A DNA stretch of 64,000 bases from Nostoc sp. NMS8. Lineage in GTDB: Bacteria > Cyanobacteriota > Cyanobacteriia > Cyanobacteriales > Nostocaceae. The translations under genes and the position numbers were made by a program. How positions within the stretch are numbered: position 1 is the first letter of the stretch; each line of letters opens with the position of its first letter. Below are positions 8,504 through 16,277 of this stretch, piece after piece. The stretch covers positions 62,001 through 126,000 of the forward strand of contig NZ_JABXKK010000068.1 of the NCBI RefSeq assembly GCF_017115045.1, written 5' to 3'. The notes beneath the pieces were generated by a model that was not told the origin of the DNA, searched no databases, and was given only the letters and a program-made list of their open reading frames with translations.

Positions 8504-8803
8504 TTAGTGGTAGTCTTCGATATCGATTATTGTGAGATAATTTCCCTGTTCATCCTCATCCACTGTCACAATTAGACGCCACTGGTTATTTAAACGTAGA
8601 GAACGCTGTCCTTTTTTTCCTCGTTTTCCTGACAATTTCTCAAATCTCAATCCTTTTTGAGCATATAAGTCTCGCTCATCTACAGCAGCATCAATAATCG
8701 CCATGACTTCAAAAAAGTCATCAACCACACCTGGATATTTATGAGCATCTTTTTCTTCTGTGTAAAGTGCTTCGAGTTTCTTTTTTTTAAAGTGAAAACG
8801 CAA
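8504..8803 (-). CDS. HigB/RelE-family toxin
   Basis: About 99 residues of the RelE/HigB mRNA-interferase fold. ERDLYAQKGLRFEKLSGKR and the following RSLRLNNQWRLIV are typical; the basic residues in them act on ribosome-bound mRNA in relatives, and IDIEDYH is the usual C-terminus. There is no ATG. I place the start at TTG 8803 because family members begin (M)xxRFKKKKLEALY; a TTG at 8845 is the alternative. A G-rich stretch (GGGGGGAG) sits right before 8803 but at short spacing. It is transcribed first in the pair. Confidence 0.78.
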   Translation of the reverse strand: MRFHFKKKKLEALYTEEKDAHKYPGVVDDFFEVMAIIDAAVDERDLYAQKGLRFEKLSGKRGKKGQRSLRLNNQWRLIVTVDEDEQGNYLTIIDIEDYH

Positions 8804-8845
8804 AGCTCCCCCCAAGTTAAATGCACTGGATTTCGCATTATACAA

Positions 8846-9228
8846 TGGCTGACTTCAGCCTTGGGGTGAATAACTGATATTTTAATTGTAAATCTTATTG
8901 TGACAAGAGATTTAAACCGTTTGTAAAGTTTGTAAGATGATCTTGAAAATTAGCGCAAACCTTTCCTGTAAAGGGTTTCGCCATTTTTATCTAACAGCAT
9001 ATCTTGCTTGAGCAAGATCATTTTCCTATCATTTCTATATAATACAAGTGTACTATATAGTTTAATTAAAGGCAAGTTATGCAAAGCGTCTTGTTCACCC
9101 CAGTTATACAAATCAAATGCACAACAGCTTACTAAGACAGTTAGGGATTGCTGCCACAGTTTATCTAGATAATGACTATCCTTGAATATAAGGGAATCAG
9201 ATCAACGTAAATTGCCAGCAGGTGTAAA
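8846..9228. other. intergenic region between toxin module and kinase
   Basis: A divergent 380-bp AT-rich gap that must hold both promoters. The main visible structure is the inverted repeat at 9001-9018. No ORF with a credible start. Confidence 0.4.
9001..9018. promoter_or_regulatory. 18-bp inverted repeat, possible operator
   Basis: ATCTTGCT-TG-AGCAAGAT is an 8-bp perfect inverted repeat around a 2-bp centre. It lies between the divergent toxin module and the Ser/Thr kinase gene. Its size suits a dimeric helix-turn-helix protein such as the neighbouring antitoxin, but it is about 200 bp from the toxin start, so assignment is speculative. Confidence 0.25.
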
Positions 9229-10422
9229 ATGCTGCAAGCAGAACAAATATTACAAGACCGTTATCAAATCCAGCGCCAACTCGGCAATAATGGAATTCGC
9301 CAAACTTGGCTAGCAAAAGATTTACAAGCCTCTAATGGCGAAAATTCGACCGTTGTAGTCAAACTTTTGGCCTTTGGCGGTACTGTGCAGTGGGATGATT
9401 TGAAACTTTTTGAAAGGGAAGCACAAATTCTTAAACAGCTAAATCATCCCCGCATTCCTCGATATATAGATTATTTTTGTATCGACGATCGCACACTCTG
9501 GTTTGCCTTAATCCAAGAATATATACTTGGTGAGTCGCTCAAGGATAAACTTGCTGTTGGCAAAAGGTTTAGTGAAAAGCGAGCGAGAAAAATTGCTGTT
9601 GAGGTTTTAAATATTCTCACCTATCTACATGAGTTGAATCCAGGAGTACTGCATAGAGATATTAAACCGAGTAATTTAATCTGGGGCGAAGATAATCGGA
9701 TTTATTTAGTTGATTTTGGCGCAGTTCAGGATAAAGCGGCAAGAGAGGGCGTTACTTTCACCGTTGTGGGTACTTATGGTTATGCCCCAATGGAACAATT
9801 TGGTGGTCGAGCGGTTCCAGCTTCAGACCTCTATGCACTGGGAGCAACTTTGATTCATTTGTTAACTGGAACTTCCCCTTCTGATTTACCCCAACAGGAT
9901 TTACGACTGCAATTTACAGACCGAGTTAATCTCAGTCCCAGTTTTGTCAATTGGCTACAAAAGTTGATAGAACCGGCTCCCGAACAAAGATTTACTAGTG
10001 CTAATCAAGCGATAAATGCACTTAAATCTGGTTTGACTGTCAAATCTGCAAACAAGAATCAGCTTTTGCCGCTAAAAGAAATAATCAACAATTCTGGATG
10101 CGGTGTATTTAATACTATAGAAACAGTCCCAGAGGAAATTCTCGGTTGGAATTGGGGTGCATTTCTGATGCCTTGGTTGTGGATGTGGCCGAATAAAGTG
10201 GGGTATGGGGTGTTCTGTTTTGTACCCTATATTGGTTTGGTAATGCCTTTCGCACTTGGTGCGAAAGGCAATGAATGGGCTTGGAAAAGTAGACGGTGGC
10301 GAAGTATTGAACAATTCAAAGCGCATCAGAGAGGCTGGGCGATCGCTGGTATTCTACTTGGAGCGCCAATTAGTATTATGTTATGGGTGCGAGCGATCGC
10401 TTTGCTGAAATCTGTATTTTAA
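9229..10422 (+). CDS. membrane-anchored serine/threonine protein kinase
   Basis: 397 residues. The kinase domain (about 11-265) has the lysine VVVK (Lys45), catalytic loop HRDIKPSN (142-149), DFG (162-164) and activation-segment signature GTYGYAPMEQ, typical of cyanobacterial Pkn2-type kinases. The C-terminal part has Trp-rich hydrophobic segments (WGAFLMPWLWMWPNKVGYG, then two helices) that probably anchor it in the membrane; this tail resembles a module also found outside kinases. Targets unknown. An 11-bp hairpin (10245-10269) falls in the coding sequence of the tail. Confidence 0.87.
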   Translation: MLQAEQILQDRYQIQRQLGNNGIRQTWLAKDLQASNGENSTVVVKLLAFGGTVQWDDLKLFEREAQILKQLNHPRIPRYIDYFCIDDRTLWFALIQEYILGESLKDKLAVGKRFSEKRARKIAVEVLNILTYLHELNPGVLHRDIKPSNLIWGEDNRIYLVDFGAVQDKAAREGVTFTVVGTYGYAPMEQFGGRAVPASDLYALGATLIHLLTGTSPSDLPQQDLRLQFTDRVNLSPSFVNWLQKLIEPAPEQRFTSANQAINALKSGLTVKSANKNQLLPLKEIINNSGCGVFNTIETVPEEILGWNWGAFLMPWLWMWPNKVGYGVFCFVPYIGLVMPFALGAKGNEWAWKSRRWRSIEQFKAHQRGWAIAGILLGAPISIMLWVRAIALLKSVF

Positions 10423-10486
10423 GGCAGTCTTTTGGGTAAATATCAAGCGAAGATTTTTTAGCCAGATAAGTATAAGGGTTCAAGAA

Positions 10487-11113
10487 ATGGTTCAAATTCT
10501 TCAAGGAAAAGATATCACCCTAGCCCAACTAATTGATGAATTTGGCTTACAACTTGCAGATGACGAAGATTTTTTTTCAGAATGGCGGCATGATTTAGCT
10601 GAGTTGAGTGACTTAGAAAAGCAATCTCTCAACGAAGTCAAGGCAGAATATTTGCATCTATCGAAATATCCTATTTTAGAACCTGTAGTCAAAATGGTGG
10701 TGCTATCTCCACTATTACGTCTAGCAGGTTTTTATCAACCGCCTTTCTACATTGCCTCAGAACAAGAGGTAAAAATATCTTCAGAAGACGAAGGCACGAT
10801 TATCAGAGGACGTATTGACATTTTGGTGTTCCATCCTCCATTTTGGGTTTTGGTTATTGAGGCAAAACGAGCAGATTATTCTTTGGAGGTAGGAATTCCT
10901 CAAGCATTAGCTTATATGTTGGCTAATGCTGGTAACGATAAACCTACTTATGGTTTTGTAATCAATGGTCGGGAATTTCAATTTATTAAGTTGACTAAAC
11001 AGGATACACCGAGATATGCATTATCTTACACACTGTCACTAAATCGTGGGGATGACCTACATACTGTTGTCAAAGTGTTAAAACGCATAGCTCATTTAAT
11101 TCGTAATTCGTAA
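10487..11113 (+). CDS. orphan HSDR_N-type (PD-(D/E)XK fold) protein
   Basis: 208 residues resembling the N-terminal nuclease domain of type I restriction R subunits. The core is visible: GRIDILV (Asp), then WVLVIEAKRAD (ExK), then GIPQALAYM (the downstream Gln motif). The helicase domain of true HsdR is absent and there is no hsdM or hsdS beside it, so this is not a type I restriction system. Such stand-alone proteins are common in cyanobacteria and usually carry a misleading 'restriction subunit R' name. DNA cleavage is possible but unproven. Confidence 0.7.
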   Translation: MVQILQGKDITLAQLIDEFGLQLADDEDFFSEWRHDLAELSDLEKQSLNEVKAEYLHLSKYPILEPVVKMVVLSPLLRLAGFYQPPFYIASEQEVKISSEDEGTIIRGRIDILVFHPPFWVLVIEAKRADYSLEVGIPQALAYMLANAGNDKPTYGFVINGREFQFIKLTKQDTPRYALSYTLSLNRGDDLHTVVKVLKRIAHLIRNS

Positions 11114-11117
11114 TTTT

Positions 11118-11150
11118 GTAGGGTGCATTAGCCAAAGACATAACGCACCA
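11118..11150. terminator. hairpin downstream of HSDR_N gene
   Basis: GGTGCATTA pairs with TAACGCACC with one G:T-type change. It begins just after the stop codon at 11113. This GTGCGTTA-type hairpin is a common cyanobacterial intergenic repeat; no T-run follows, so its terminator role is uncertain. Confidence 0.35.
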
Positions 11151-11214
11151 TCGCAATACTTTAGGTATTTTACGCGTAGGCGTAGCCCGTCGTAGACATC
11201 GCTATAAAACATAT

Positions 11215-11299
11215 CCCTCTCCGAGTCGGAGAGGGACAGACTTGAACTTTAGTTCAAGGCAGGGAGAGGTTCATCGAACTCACCTTAAGTTGACTACCC
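11215..11299. repeat. 85-bp double-palindrome repeat, copy 1
   Basis: Two hairpins in tandem: CCCTCTCCGAGTCGGAGAGGG (21 nt, given here as palindrome 11215-11235) and CTTGAACTTTAGTTCAAG, then GGCAGGGAGAGGTTCATCG and AACTCAC. The same arrangement occurs at 20557-20643. The flanks match in the same orientation while both hairpin centres are reversed between the copies. No ORF. Confidence 0.75.
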
Positions 11300-11316
11300 C
11301 ACCAACTCCATTTCTA

Positions 11317-11982
11317 TCAACTAACTTGGGATTCAACTACACCTACAGGACATGAAACATTTGTTCCTCCCAAACCACAATACCCGTTAGGATTTTTAGC
11401 GAGGTATTGCTGGTGGTAATCTTCAGCGTAGTAGAATTCAGGTGCATCTAAGATTTCTGTGGTAATCTTGCCATAACCTGCACCGTTGAGGGCTTGCTGA
11501 TAAGCTTCCTGTGATGCTTCAGCTAGCTGCTTTTGACTTTCGGAATATACATAAATTCCCGAACGGTATTGAGTGCCACTATCATTACCTTGACGCATCC
11601 CTTGGGTGGGATTGTGGCTTTCCCAAAAGACTTTGAGCAGTTCGGTATAACTAATCACTTTGGGATCAAACACAACTAACACCACTTCATTGTGACCGGT
11701 TCGCCCACTACATACCTCTTCATAAGTGGGGTTGGGTGTTAAACCAGCAGCGTAACCGACTGCGGTGGTGTAAACTCCTTTAAGTTGCCAAAATTTGCGT
11801 TCTGCACCCCAAAAACAGCCCAAGCCAAAAATTGCTTTCTCTAATCCATCGGGAAAAGGAGGTTTTAAGGTATTCTTATTGACATAATGAGCTGCGGGTA
11901 CTGACATAGATTGTGCCCTTCCTGACAAAGCTTCTTCAGGTGTGGGCATAACTGACTTTTTGCCAAATCCGAATAGTGCCAT
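11317..11982 (-). CDS. msrA: peptide-methionine (S)-S-oxide reductase
   Basis: A 221-residue enzyme that reduces S-epimers of methionine sulfoxide in proteins using thioredoxin. The active-site motif [11 protein letters not shown] has Cys56 as the catalytic nucleophile. [16 protein letters not shown] and the C-terminal [18 protein letters not shown], with resolving Cys residues, are all present. The N-terminal ~45 residues are an extension typical of cyanobacterial and plant forms. Monocistronic, between a repeat and a divergent gene. Confidence 0.95.
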   Translation of the reverse strand: MALFGFGKKSVMPTPEEALSGRAQSMSVPAAHYVNKNTLKPPFPDGLEKAIFGLGCFWGAERKFWQLKGVYTTAVGYAAGLTPNPTYEEVCSGRTGHNEVVLVVFDPKVISYTELLKVFWESHNPTQGMRQGNDSGTQYRSGIYVYSESQKQLAEASQEAYQQALNGAGYGKITTEILDAPEFYYAEDYHQQYLAKNPNGYCGLGGTNVSCPVGVVESQVS

Positions 11983-12138
11983 TGATTTTGACTCTGAATA
12001 TATATCTTTACCTTACTTACTATTGTAAAGATTCTCGCGATCGCTTGGGGTTTTTTCAGAGTCCTGCCTAGACTGTGTTGATCTTGTGGCGCTAGTTCAT
12101 GCTATTCATCGTTATGAATACTTTTCAAGGGTAAATAG

Positions 12139-12591
12139 TTGTCAAAAGTACTCATGGATAAAATACCGAAAATTGACCGTCAAAGGGAGCATCAAGCGAA
12201 TGAACGTACTTTTCTGGCTTGGCTACGCACTTCTATTGCATTGATTAGCTTTGGTTTTGTGATTGCGCGATTTGGTATATTTCTGCACCAGTTGAATATT
12301 ACTATTACTCAACAAGAACCTCCGGTAAGTCCATCCTCTAACTCAGAAAATTTGGGTGTTGCTTTGGTAATTTTTGGAATTTCGACTATTGCCTTAGCTG
12401 CATGGCGATACAATCGAGTTTTCTGGCAAATTGAAACAGGGAACTATAGACCAAATCGGTTAATAGTTTGGATCATGACTGGAGTTGTAATTATTTTGGG
12501 ATTTTTCTGTATTCCTTTACTTCTATGGCGCGATAAAGTACCTTCTCGTTCTCCGCTTCCCATTCAACCACAGTCCCGAAATTTACATTAA
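12139..12591 (+). CDS. DUF202 / YidH-family inner membrane protein
   Basis: 150 residues with the DUF202 signature NERTFLAWLRTSIALISFGF near the N-terminus, followed by two more hydrophobic helices (about 75-92 and 110-130), giving a three-helix membrane protein. Function of the family is unknown. I chose TTG at 12139 because AAGG lies 8 nt upstream; ATG at 12154 is the alternative and lacks an obvious ribosome site. Confidence 0.78.
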   Translation: MSKVLMDKIPKIDRQREHQANERTFLAWLRTSIALISFGFVIARFGIFLHQLNITITQQEPPVSPSSNSENLGVALVIFGISTIALAAWRYNRVFWQIETGNYRPNRLIVWIMTGVVIILGFFCIPLLLWRDKVPSRSPLPIQPQSRNLH

Positions 12592-12909
12592 ATACAGCAG
12601 GAGTCACTAAGAGGCAGGGGGCAGGGAGGAGAACCCCATACATAAATGTAGGGGCTTGAAACCCTTTGAGCAGGGGAAATGAGCGAATCTTCCTCCCCTG
12701 CCTCTTTGGTCAGAATACACTTTTTAGACGATCGCATTTTTTGTAACTTTTTTGCCGATCCTCAATCCATCTTAGGGTAGGCATAGTCCAACCCAGGCAT
12801 TGCTGTATGTCTGCCCAACTTATCGCACTTGATATCTAGCAAGCTTTTAGACTTTTTGTAATCGTCGCTTTCACCTTGGGCTGAATCGTCATACACTGAT
12901 TTTGAACTA
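12592..12909. other. intergenic region before stressosome genes
   Basis: A 318-bp gap holding a large hairpin repeat (12610-12705) and, further downstream, the presumed promoter region of the RsbR-like gene. No clear -10/-35 pair could be fixed. Confidence 0.4.
12610..12705. repeat. large inverted repeat, possible terminator of YidH-like gene
   Basis: AGAGGCAGGGG (12610-12620) pairs perfectly with CCCCTGCCTCT (12695-12705); inner blocks GGGAGGA and TTCCTCC can extend it. The G-rich arm is of the GGCAGGG repeat type scattered through the window (also at 54590-54630). It lies just downstream of the gene ending at 12591. Confidence 0.4.
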
Positions 12910-13788
12910 ATGAAAGTGGTTGCCCTTAGAGAAACGATGATCGAAAGTAAGATATCAGAGATATTAGGAACCTTCGAGGCAGACTTGCTGTCGGAGTGGA
13001 CTCAGGAACTAGCTATTATCAATATTCGCAGAGGTTTGATTAAAGAAGCCGAGCTAAAAGAGGAGTGCCGGGAATTTCTTAGTTTGTTTCGGATTGCCGT
13101 TGGGTGGGGCAACTTTACCAATATTCAGGCAGCGGAGTGGCAGGACATGCGGGAGATGCTCAACAGCATTTCTCGATCGCGATCGCAAAGTGGCTTCACA
13201 CCCTCAGAAATAGCTACATTCGTCTTTTCGTTCAAGCAACCCCTCTTCAAGCGAATGCGTCAGCAATTGAAAGACCCGATTGAGTTGGGTGAAAATATCT
13301 GGTTAGCCACAAATTTACTGGATCAGCTAGGATTGCTGACAATTGAAGTCTATCAAAAGACGCGAGAAGAGGTGATTTTGCGGCAGCAGGAAGAGTTGAT
13401 GGAGCTATCTACCCCCGTGGTTAAACTCTGGGAGGGAATTTTGGCATTGCCGATAATCGGTACTCTGGATAGTACCCGGACTCAAATGATGATGGAGTCG
13501 TTATTGCAGAAGATTGTCGAAACTAGTTCAGAAGTTGCCATCATTGACATTACCGGGGTTCCCACTGTCGACACTCTAACTGCTCAACATCTACTTAAGA
13601 CTGTTACCGCCGCCCGTCTCATGGGAGCTGATTGTATGATCAGTGGCATTCGTCCTCAAATTGCCCAAACAATCGTTTATCTCGGTATTGATTTGACCAA
13701 TATAGTCACAAAAGCAACGTTAGCGGATGCCTTTCTGATAGCGCTAAAACGATTGGGAACGACCATTAACCGCTCTCAATCTAAATAG
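12910..13788 (+). CDS. RsbR-like stressosome scaffold (RsbRD_N + STAS)
   Basis: 292 residues. The N-terminal ~150 residues match the helical RsbRD-type sensory domain (FEADLLSEWTQELA). The C-terminal STAS domain (about 170-285) has LWEGILALPIIGTLDSTR and IIDITGVPTVDTLTAQHLL, where Thr residues correspond to the RsbT phosphorylation sites of Bacillus RsbR. It would form the stressosome shell with the RsbS-like protein encoded 13 bp downstream. Start ATG 12910; ATG 12937 is an in-frame alternative. What it senses is unknown. Confidence 0.85.
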   Translation: MKVVALRETMIESKISEILGTFEADLLSEWTQELAIINIRRGLIKEAELKEECREFLSLFRIAVGWGNFTNIQAAEWQDMREMLNSISRSRSQSGFTPSEIATFVFSFKQPLFKRMRQQLKDPIELGENIWLATNLLDQLGLLTIEVYQKTREEVILRQQEELMELSTPVVKLWEGILALPIIGTLDSTRTQMMMESLLQKIVETSSEVAIIDITGVPTVDTLTAQHLLKTVTAARLMGADCMISGIRPQIAQTIVYLGIDLTNIVTKATLADAFLIALKRLGTTINRSQSK

Positions 13789-13801
13789 CTGGAAGAAAGC
13801 A

Positions 13802-14215
13802 ATGGAACACATTCCTATACTTAAAATGGGCAATTTTCTACTTGTGACAATCCAGGTAGATATGCACGATCGCCTCGCCATGACGCTACAAGAAGACTTA
13901 ACCAACCGCATCACTGAAACTCACCCTCACGGTGTTCTGATTGATATTTCGGGATTAGAGATTGTTGATTCCTTCATTGGGAGAATTTTAGCCAACATTG
14001 CCAGAATGTCACGGGTGCTGGATGCTGAGACAGTTGTTGTCGGGATGCAGCCTGCTGTGGCAATCACCCTAGTGGAATTGGGGATGTCGCTGACGGGGAT
14101 TCGCACTGCCCTAAACATCGAAAAGGGTATGGCATTGTTGCGATCGTCATTTAATGAAACCACAAATCAAATCACTGCCACTAAATGGCGTGCAGATGAC
14201 GATGGAGAAGACTGA
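13802..14215 (+). CDS. rsbS: RsbS-like STAS protein
   Basis: A 137-residue single STAS domain. DISGLEIVDSFIGR contains Ser57 in the position phosphorylated by RsbT in Bacillus RsbS, followed by the RsbS-typical IARMSRVLDAETVVVGMQP. It is the stressosome core partner of the preceding RsbR-like protein and the scaffold that holds the RsbT kinase. Its 3' end overlaps the start of the rsbT-like gene by 20 bp, implying translational coupling. Confidence 0.88.
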   Translation: MEHIPILKMGNFLLVTIQVDMHDRLAMTLQEDLTNRITETHPHGVLIDISGLEIVDSFIGRILANIARMSRVLDAETVVVGMQPAVAITLVELGMSLTGIRTALNIEKGMALLRSSFNETTNQITATKWRADDDGED

Positions 14216-14600
14216 AACTATCGATATTCAATCTTCTACAGATGTAGTTTTAGTTCGGCAGGCCGTGCGCCAGATGGCTGTGGAGATTGGCTTTGGCTTA
14301 GTAGACCAAACTAAAATTATCACCGCCGCCAGTGAGTTAGCCCGTAATACCCTAGACTACGGAGGGGGCGGCACAGTCAAGCTAGAAACCCTTCAGGAAG
14401 TGCGACGACGAGGACTCAGCCTGACCTTTGAAGATCGGGGGCCGGGTATTCCCGATATCGAACTGGCCCTAAAGGATGGGTTCACCACGGGCAACGGCTT
14501 AGGTATGGGGCTAGGTGGTGCCAAACGACTTGCCAGCGAGTTTGAAATTCAGTCTGCGGTGGGAGAAGGGACACGCATAAGAATTGTACGATGGAAATAA
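14196..14600 (+). CDS. rsbT: RsbT-like serine/threonine switch kinase
   Basis: A 134-residue GHKL ATPase. The N box is SELARNTLDYGGGG, the G1 box DRGPGIPDIELAL, and the glycine-rich lid GFTTGNGLGMGLGG. In Bacillus this kinase phosphorylates RsbS and RsbR on stress and is released to activate a phosphatase. I start at ATG 14196 (MTMEKTET), which overlaps rsbS; longer upstream starts would run further inside rsbS without family support. The next gene starts 1 bp after the stop. Confidence 0.88.
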   Translation: MTMEKTETIDIQSSTDVVLVRQAVRQMAVEIGFGLVDQTKIITAASELARNTLDYGGGGTVKLETLQEVRRRGLSLTFEDRGPGIPDIELALKDGFTTGNGLGMGLGGAKRLASEFEIQSAVGEGTRIRIVRWK

Positions 14601-14601
14601 A

Positions 14602-15609
14602 ATGAAAGAATCTGTCGCTGTCGCAATTACTGAATCTAGCCAAACTGGGGAAGCCAGACGGGCGGCGATGGCTTTAGCAACTCGGCTGGGTTTTCAAGAA
14701 ACAGAACGGGGCAAGGTGGGGATTGTAGTGACAGAAATTGCAAACAATCTGTTGCAGCACGCCCACGGTGGAGTCATACTGCTGCGATCGCTCAAGCAAG
14801 ATTCCAGAATTGGCATTGAAATCTTATCGCTAGATAAGGGACGGGGAATGGTTGATGTGGATGAGTGTTTGCAAGATGGCTTTTCCACAGCCGGAACCTT
14901 GGGCAATGGTATGGGTGCAATTCGTCGCCTTTCTGATTTATTTGAAATTTACTCCGTTCCCAACCAAGGTACAGCCCTTCTCGCTCACCTCTGGACAGAC
15001 TCAGCACCCCATCAACCTGAGAAGATGTTGGAAATTGGAGCGATCTGTTTGCCCATACGAGGAGAAGAAGTTTCAGGAGATACCTGGGCATCGGAAGTCG
15101 ATAGTTGTCGTAGCCTGTTGTTAGTAGCTGATGGTTTAGGGCATGGGCCTGCCGCGGCTTCTGCTGCTGATGCAGCTGTGAAAATGTTTCAAGAACATCA
15201 TCATCGTTCTCCTGGTGCGATCGTCGAAGCTGCCCACACCGCCTTGCGAAGTACGCGAGGAGCAGCACTCGCTATTGCCGAAATCGACTTTGAACAACAG
15301 TCTGTCCGCTTTGCTGGAATTGGCAACATCGCTGCCAGCATTTTCTCCTTTACTGAGCATCACAATCTGGTGTCTCATAATGGCACGGTCGGACATGAAA
15401 TCCGCAAAATTCAAGAGTTCAGCTATTCTTGGTATGCCAACGGAGTTTTAATTATGCATTCTGACGGATTAAGCGCTAAGTGGCAAATCGATCGCTATCC
15501 AGGCTTAATGCAAAAACATCCCAGCCTGATTGCAGGTGTGCTATACCGAGACTTTAACCGAGAGCGGGATGATGTGACGGTGTTAGTTGCGAAAGGAATG
15601 GGCAGTTAA
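14602..15609 (+). CDS. fusion of RsbT-like ATPase and RsbX-like PP2C phosphatase
   Basis: 335 residues. Residues about 1-130 form a second GHKL domain related to RsbT (VVTEIANNLLQHAHGG; DKGRGMVDVDECLQDGF; GNGMGAIRRLSDLFE). Residues about 145-335 form a SpoIIE/PP2C-type phosphatase with the RsbX-like VADGLGHGPAAASAA and a C-terminal RERDDVTVLVA. RsbX dephosphorylates the stressosome and resets it, so this protein likely combines that reset role with a kinase-like domain. ATG 14602 follows the rsbT stop directly. Separate RsbX is usual, so the fusion is notable. Confidence 0.85.
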   Translation: MKESVAVAITESSQTGEARRAAMALATRLGFQETERGKVGIVVTEIANNLLQHAHGGVILLRSLKQDSRIGIEILSLDKGRGMVDVDECLQDGFSTAGTLGNGMGAIRRLSDLFEIYSVPNQGTALLAHLWTDSAPHQPEKMLEIGAICLPIRGEEVSGDTWASEVDSCRSLLLVADGLGHGPAAASAADAAVKMFQEHHHRSPGAIVEAAHTALRSTRGAALAIAEIDFEQQSVRFAGIGNIAASIFSFTEHHNLVSHNGTVGHEIRKIQEFSYSWYANGVLIMHSDGLSAKWQIDRYPGLMQKHPSLIAGVLYRDFNRERDDVTVLVAKGMGS

Positions 15610-15645
15610 GGCAAATGAGTAATGAGTAATGAGTGGATTATTTTT
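15605..15645. repeat. short tandem repeat (GTAATGA)
   Basis: GAGTAATGAGTAATGAGT occurs right after the stop of the phosphatase gene. Related TTACTCATTACTTAT units recur at 16064-16084 and 16185-16228, so the pseudogene in between is bracketed by the same repeat family. Confidence 0.6.
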
Positions 15646-16016
15646 TATTTTTCTTTCAATTTGTTGATTGAAGTTGTTAATATCTTAATAATTCTTTCAT
15701 TCTCTTCTATCAGATTTTGAAATTCTGATTTAGACACTAACTCCGATTTGATCATTATTTTTATCCAATAAAGGGTTTCATTGACTTCCTTTAATGCTAT
15801 AGAATACTTATTGATAAAGTCTTTATTTGATTGTGCATATTTAGCTTCTGAACAGTTTGCACCTATTGATGTCCCGCTTCTTAAAAATTGTTTAGACAAG
15901 ATTTTACCAGCGTCGTCAAAAGGCCTTTTATTTAGCTCAAAATAAGCTTTGATAACTCTTATTGCAAAATTTTCTGTTCTTTCTTAAATACTAATATTTG
16001 CGTTATAATTAATCAT
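15645..16016 (-). pseudogene. four-helix-bundle (S23/IVS-type) protein, nonsense mutation at codon 11
   Basis: From ATG at 16016 (complement) the frame reads ten codons, meets TAA at 15984-15986, and then continues open to 15645. The full frame would be 123 aa, the usual size for the TIGR02436 four-helix-bundle family first seen as 23S rRNA intervening-sequence proteins. Family motifs are intact after the stop: RTENFAIRVIKAYFELN, KQFLRSGTSIGANCSEA, ALKEVNETLYWI. A TTG at 15899 could restart a truncated 84-residue protein. The gene is opposite in strand to the stressosome run that it interrupts. Confidence 0.7.
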
Positions 16017-16063
16017 AAAAATGAAAAAAGAATGTGGTAATTCAATTTTATTTTATAAGTAAT

Positions 16064-16228
16064 GGGTCTTTACTCATTACTTATAAGAACGCTAAAAATA
16101 ACTTTTCCCACTGCAAATTTTACTCAGCCAAGGATTGGAAAGGATTGTGCATGAATTTGTAACCCCTGAAAATTTACTTTATAAGTAATGGGTATTTACT
16201 CCTTACTTATTACTCATTACTTATTAAT
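16064..16228. repeat. GTAATGA/TTACTCA repeats upstream of hybrid kinase
   Basis: TTTATAAGTAATGGGT occurs twice (near 16053 and 16178), each followed by TTTACTC(A/C)TTACTTAT, and AAGAACGC(T/G)(A)AAAATAACT occurs near 16086 and 16239. This is a direct duplication of roughly 125-bp spacing between the pseudogene and the kinase gene. Confidence 0.55.
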
Positions 16229-16277
16229 AATTACTTAAAGAACGCGAAAAATAACTAGAAGGTTTAAGAATTTTGAA

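Noticed and set aside
10487..11113. Type I restriction system
   Set aside because: Only an HSDR_N-like domain; hsdM, hsdS and the HsdR helicase are absent.
14792..15268. 158-codon complementary frame across the phosphatase gene
   Set aside because: Fully inside a well-supported gene on the other strand, with no protein features.
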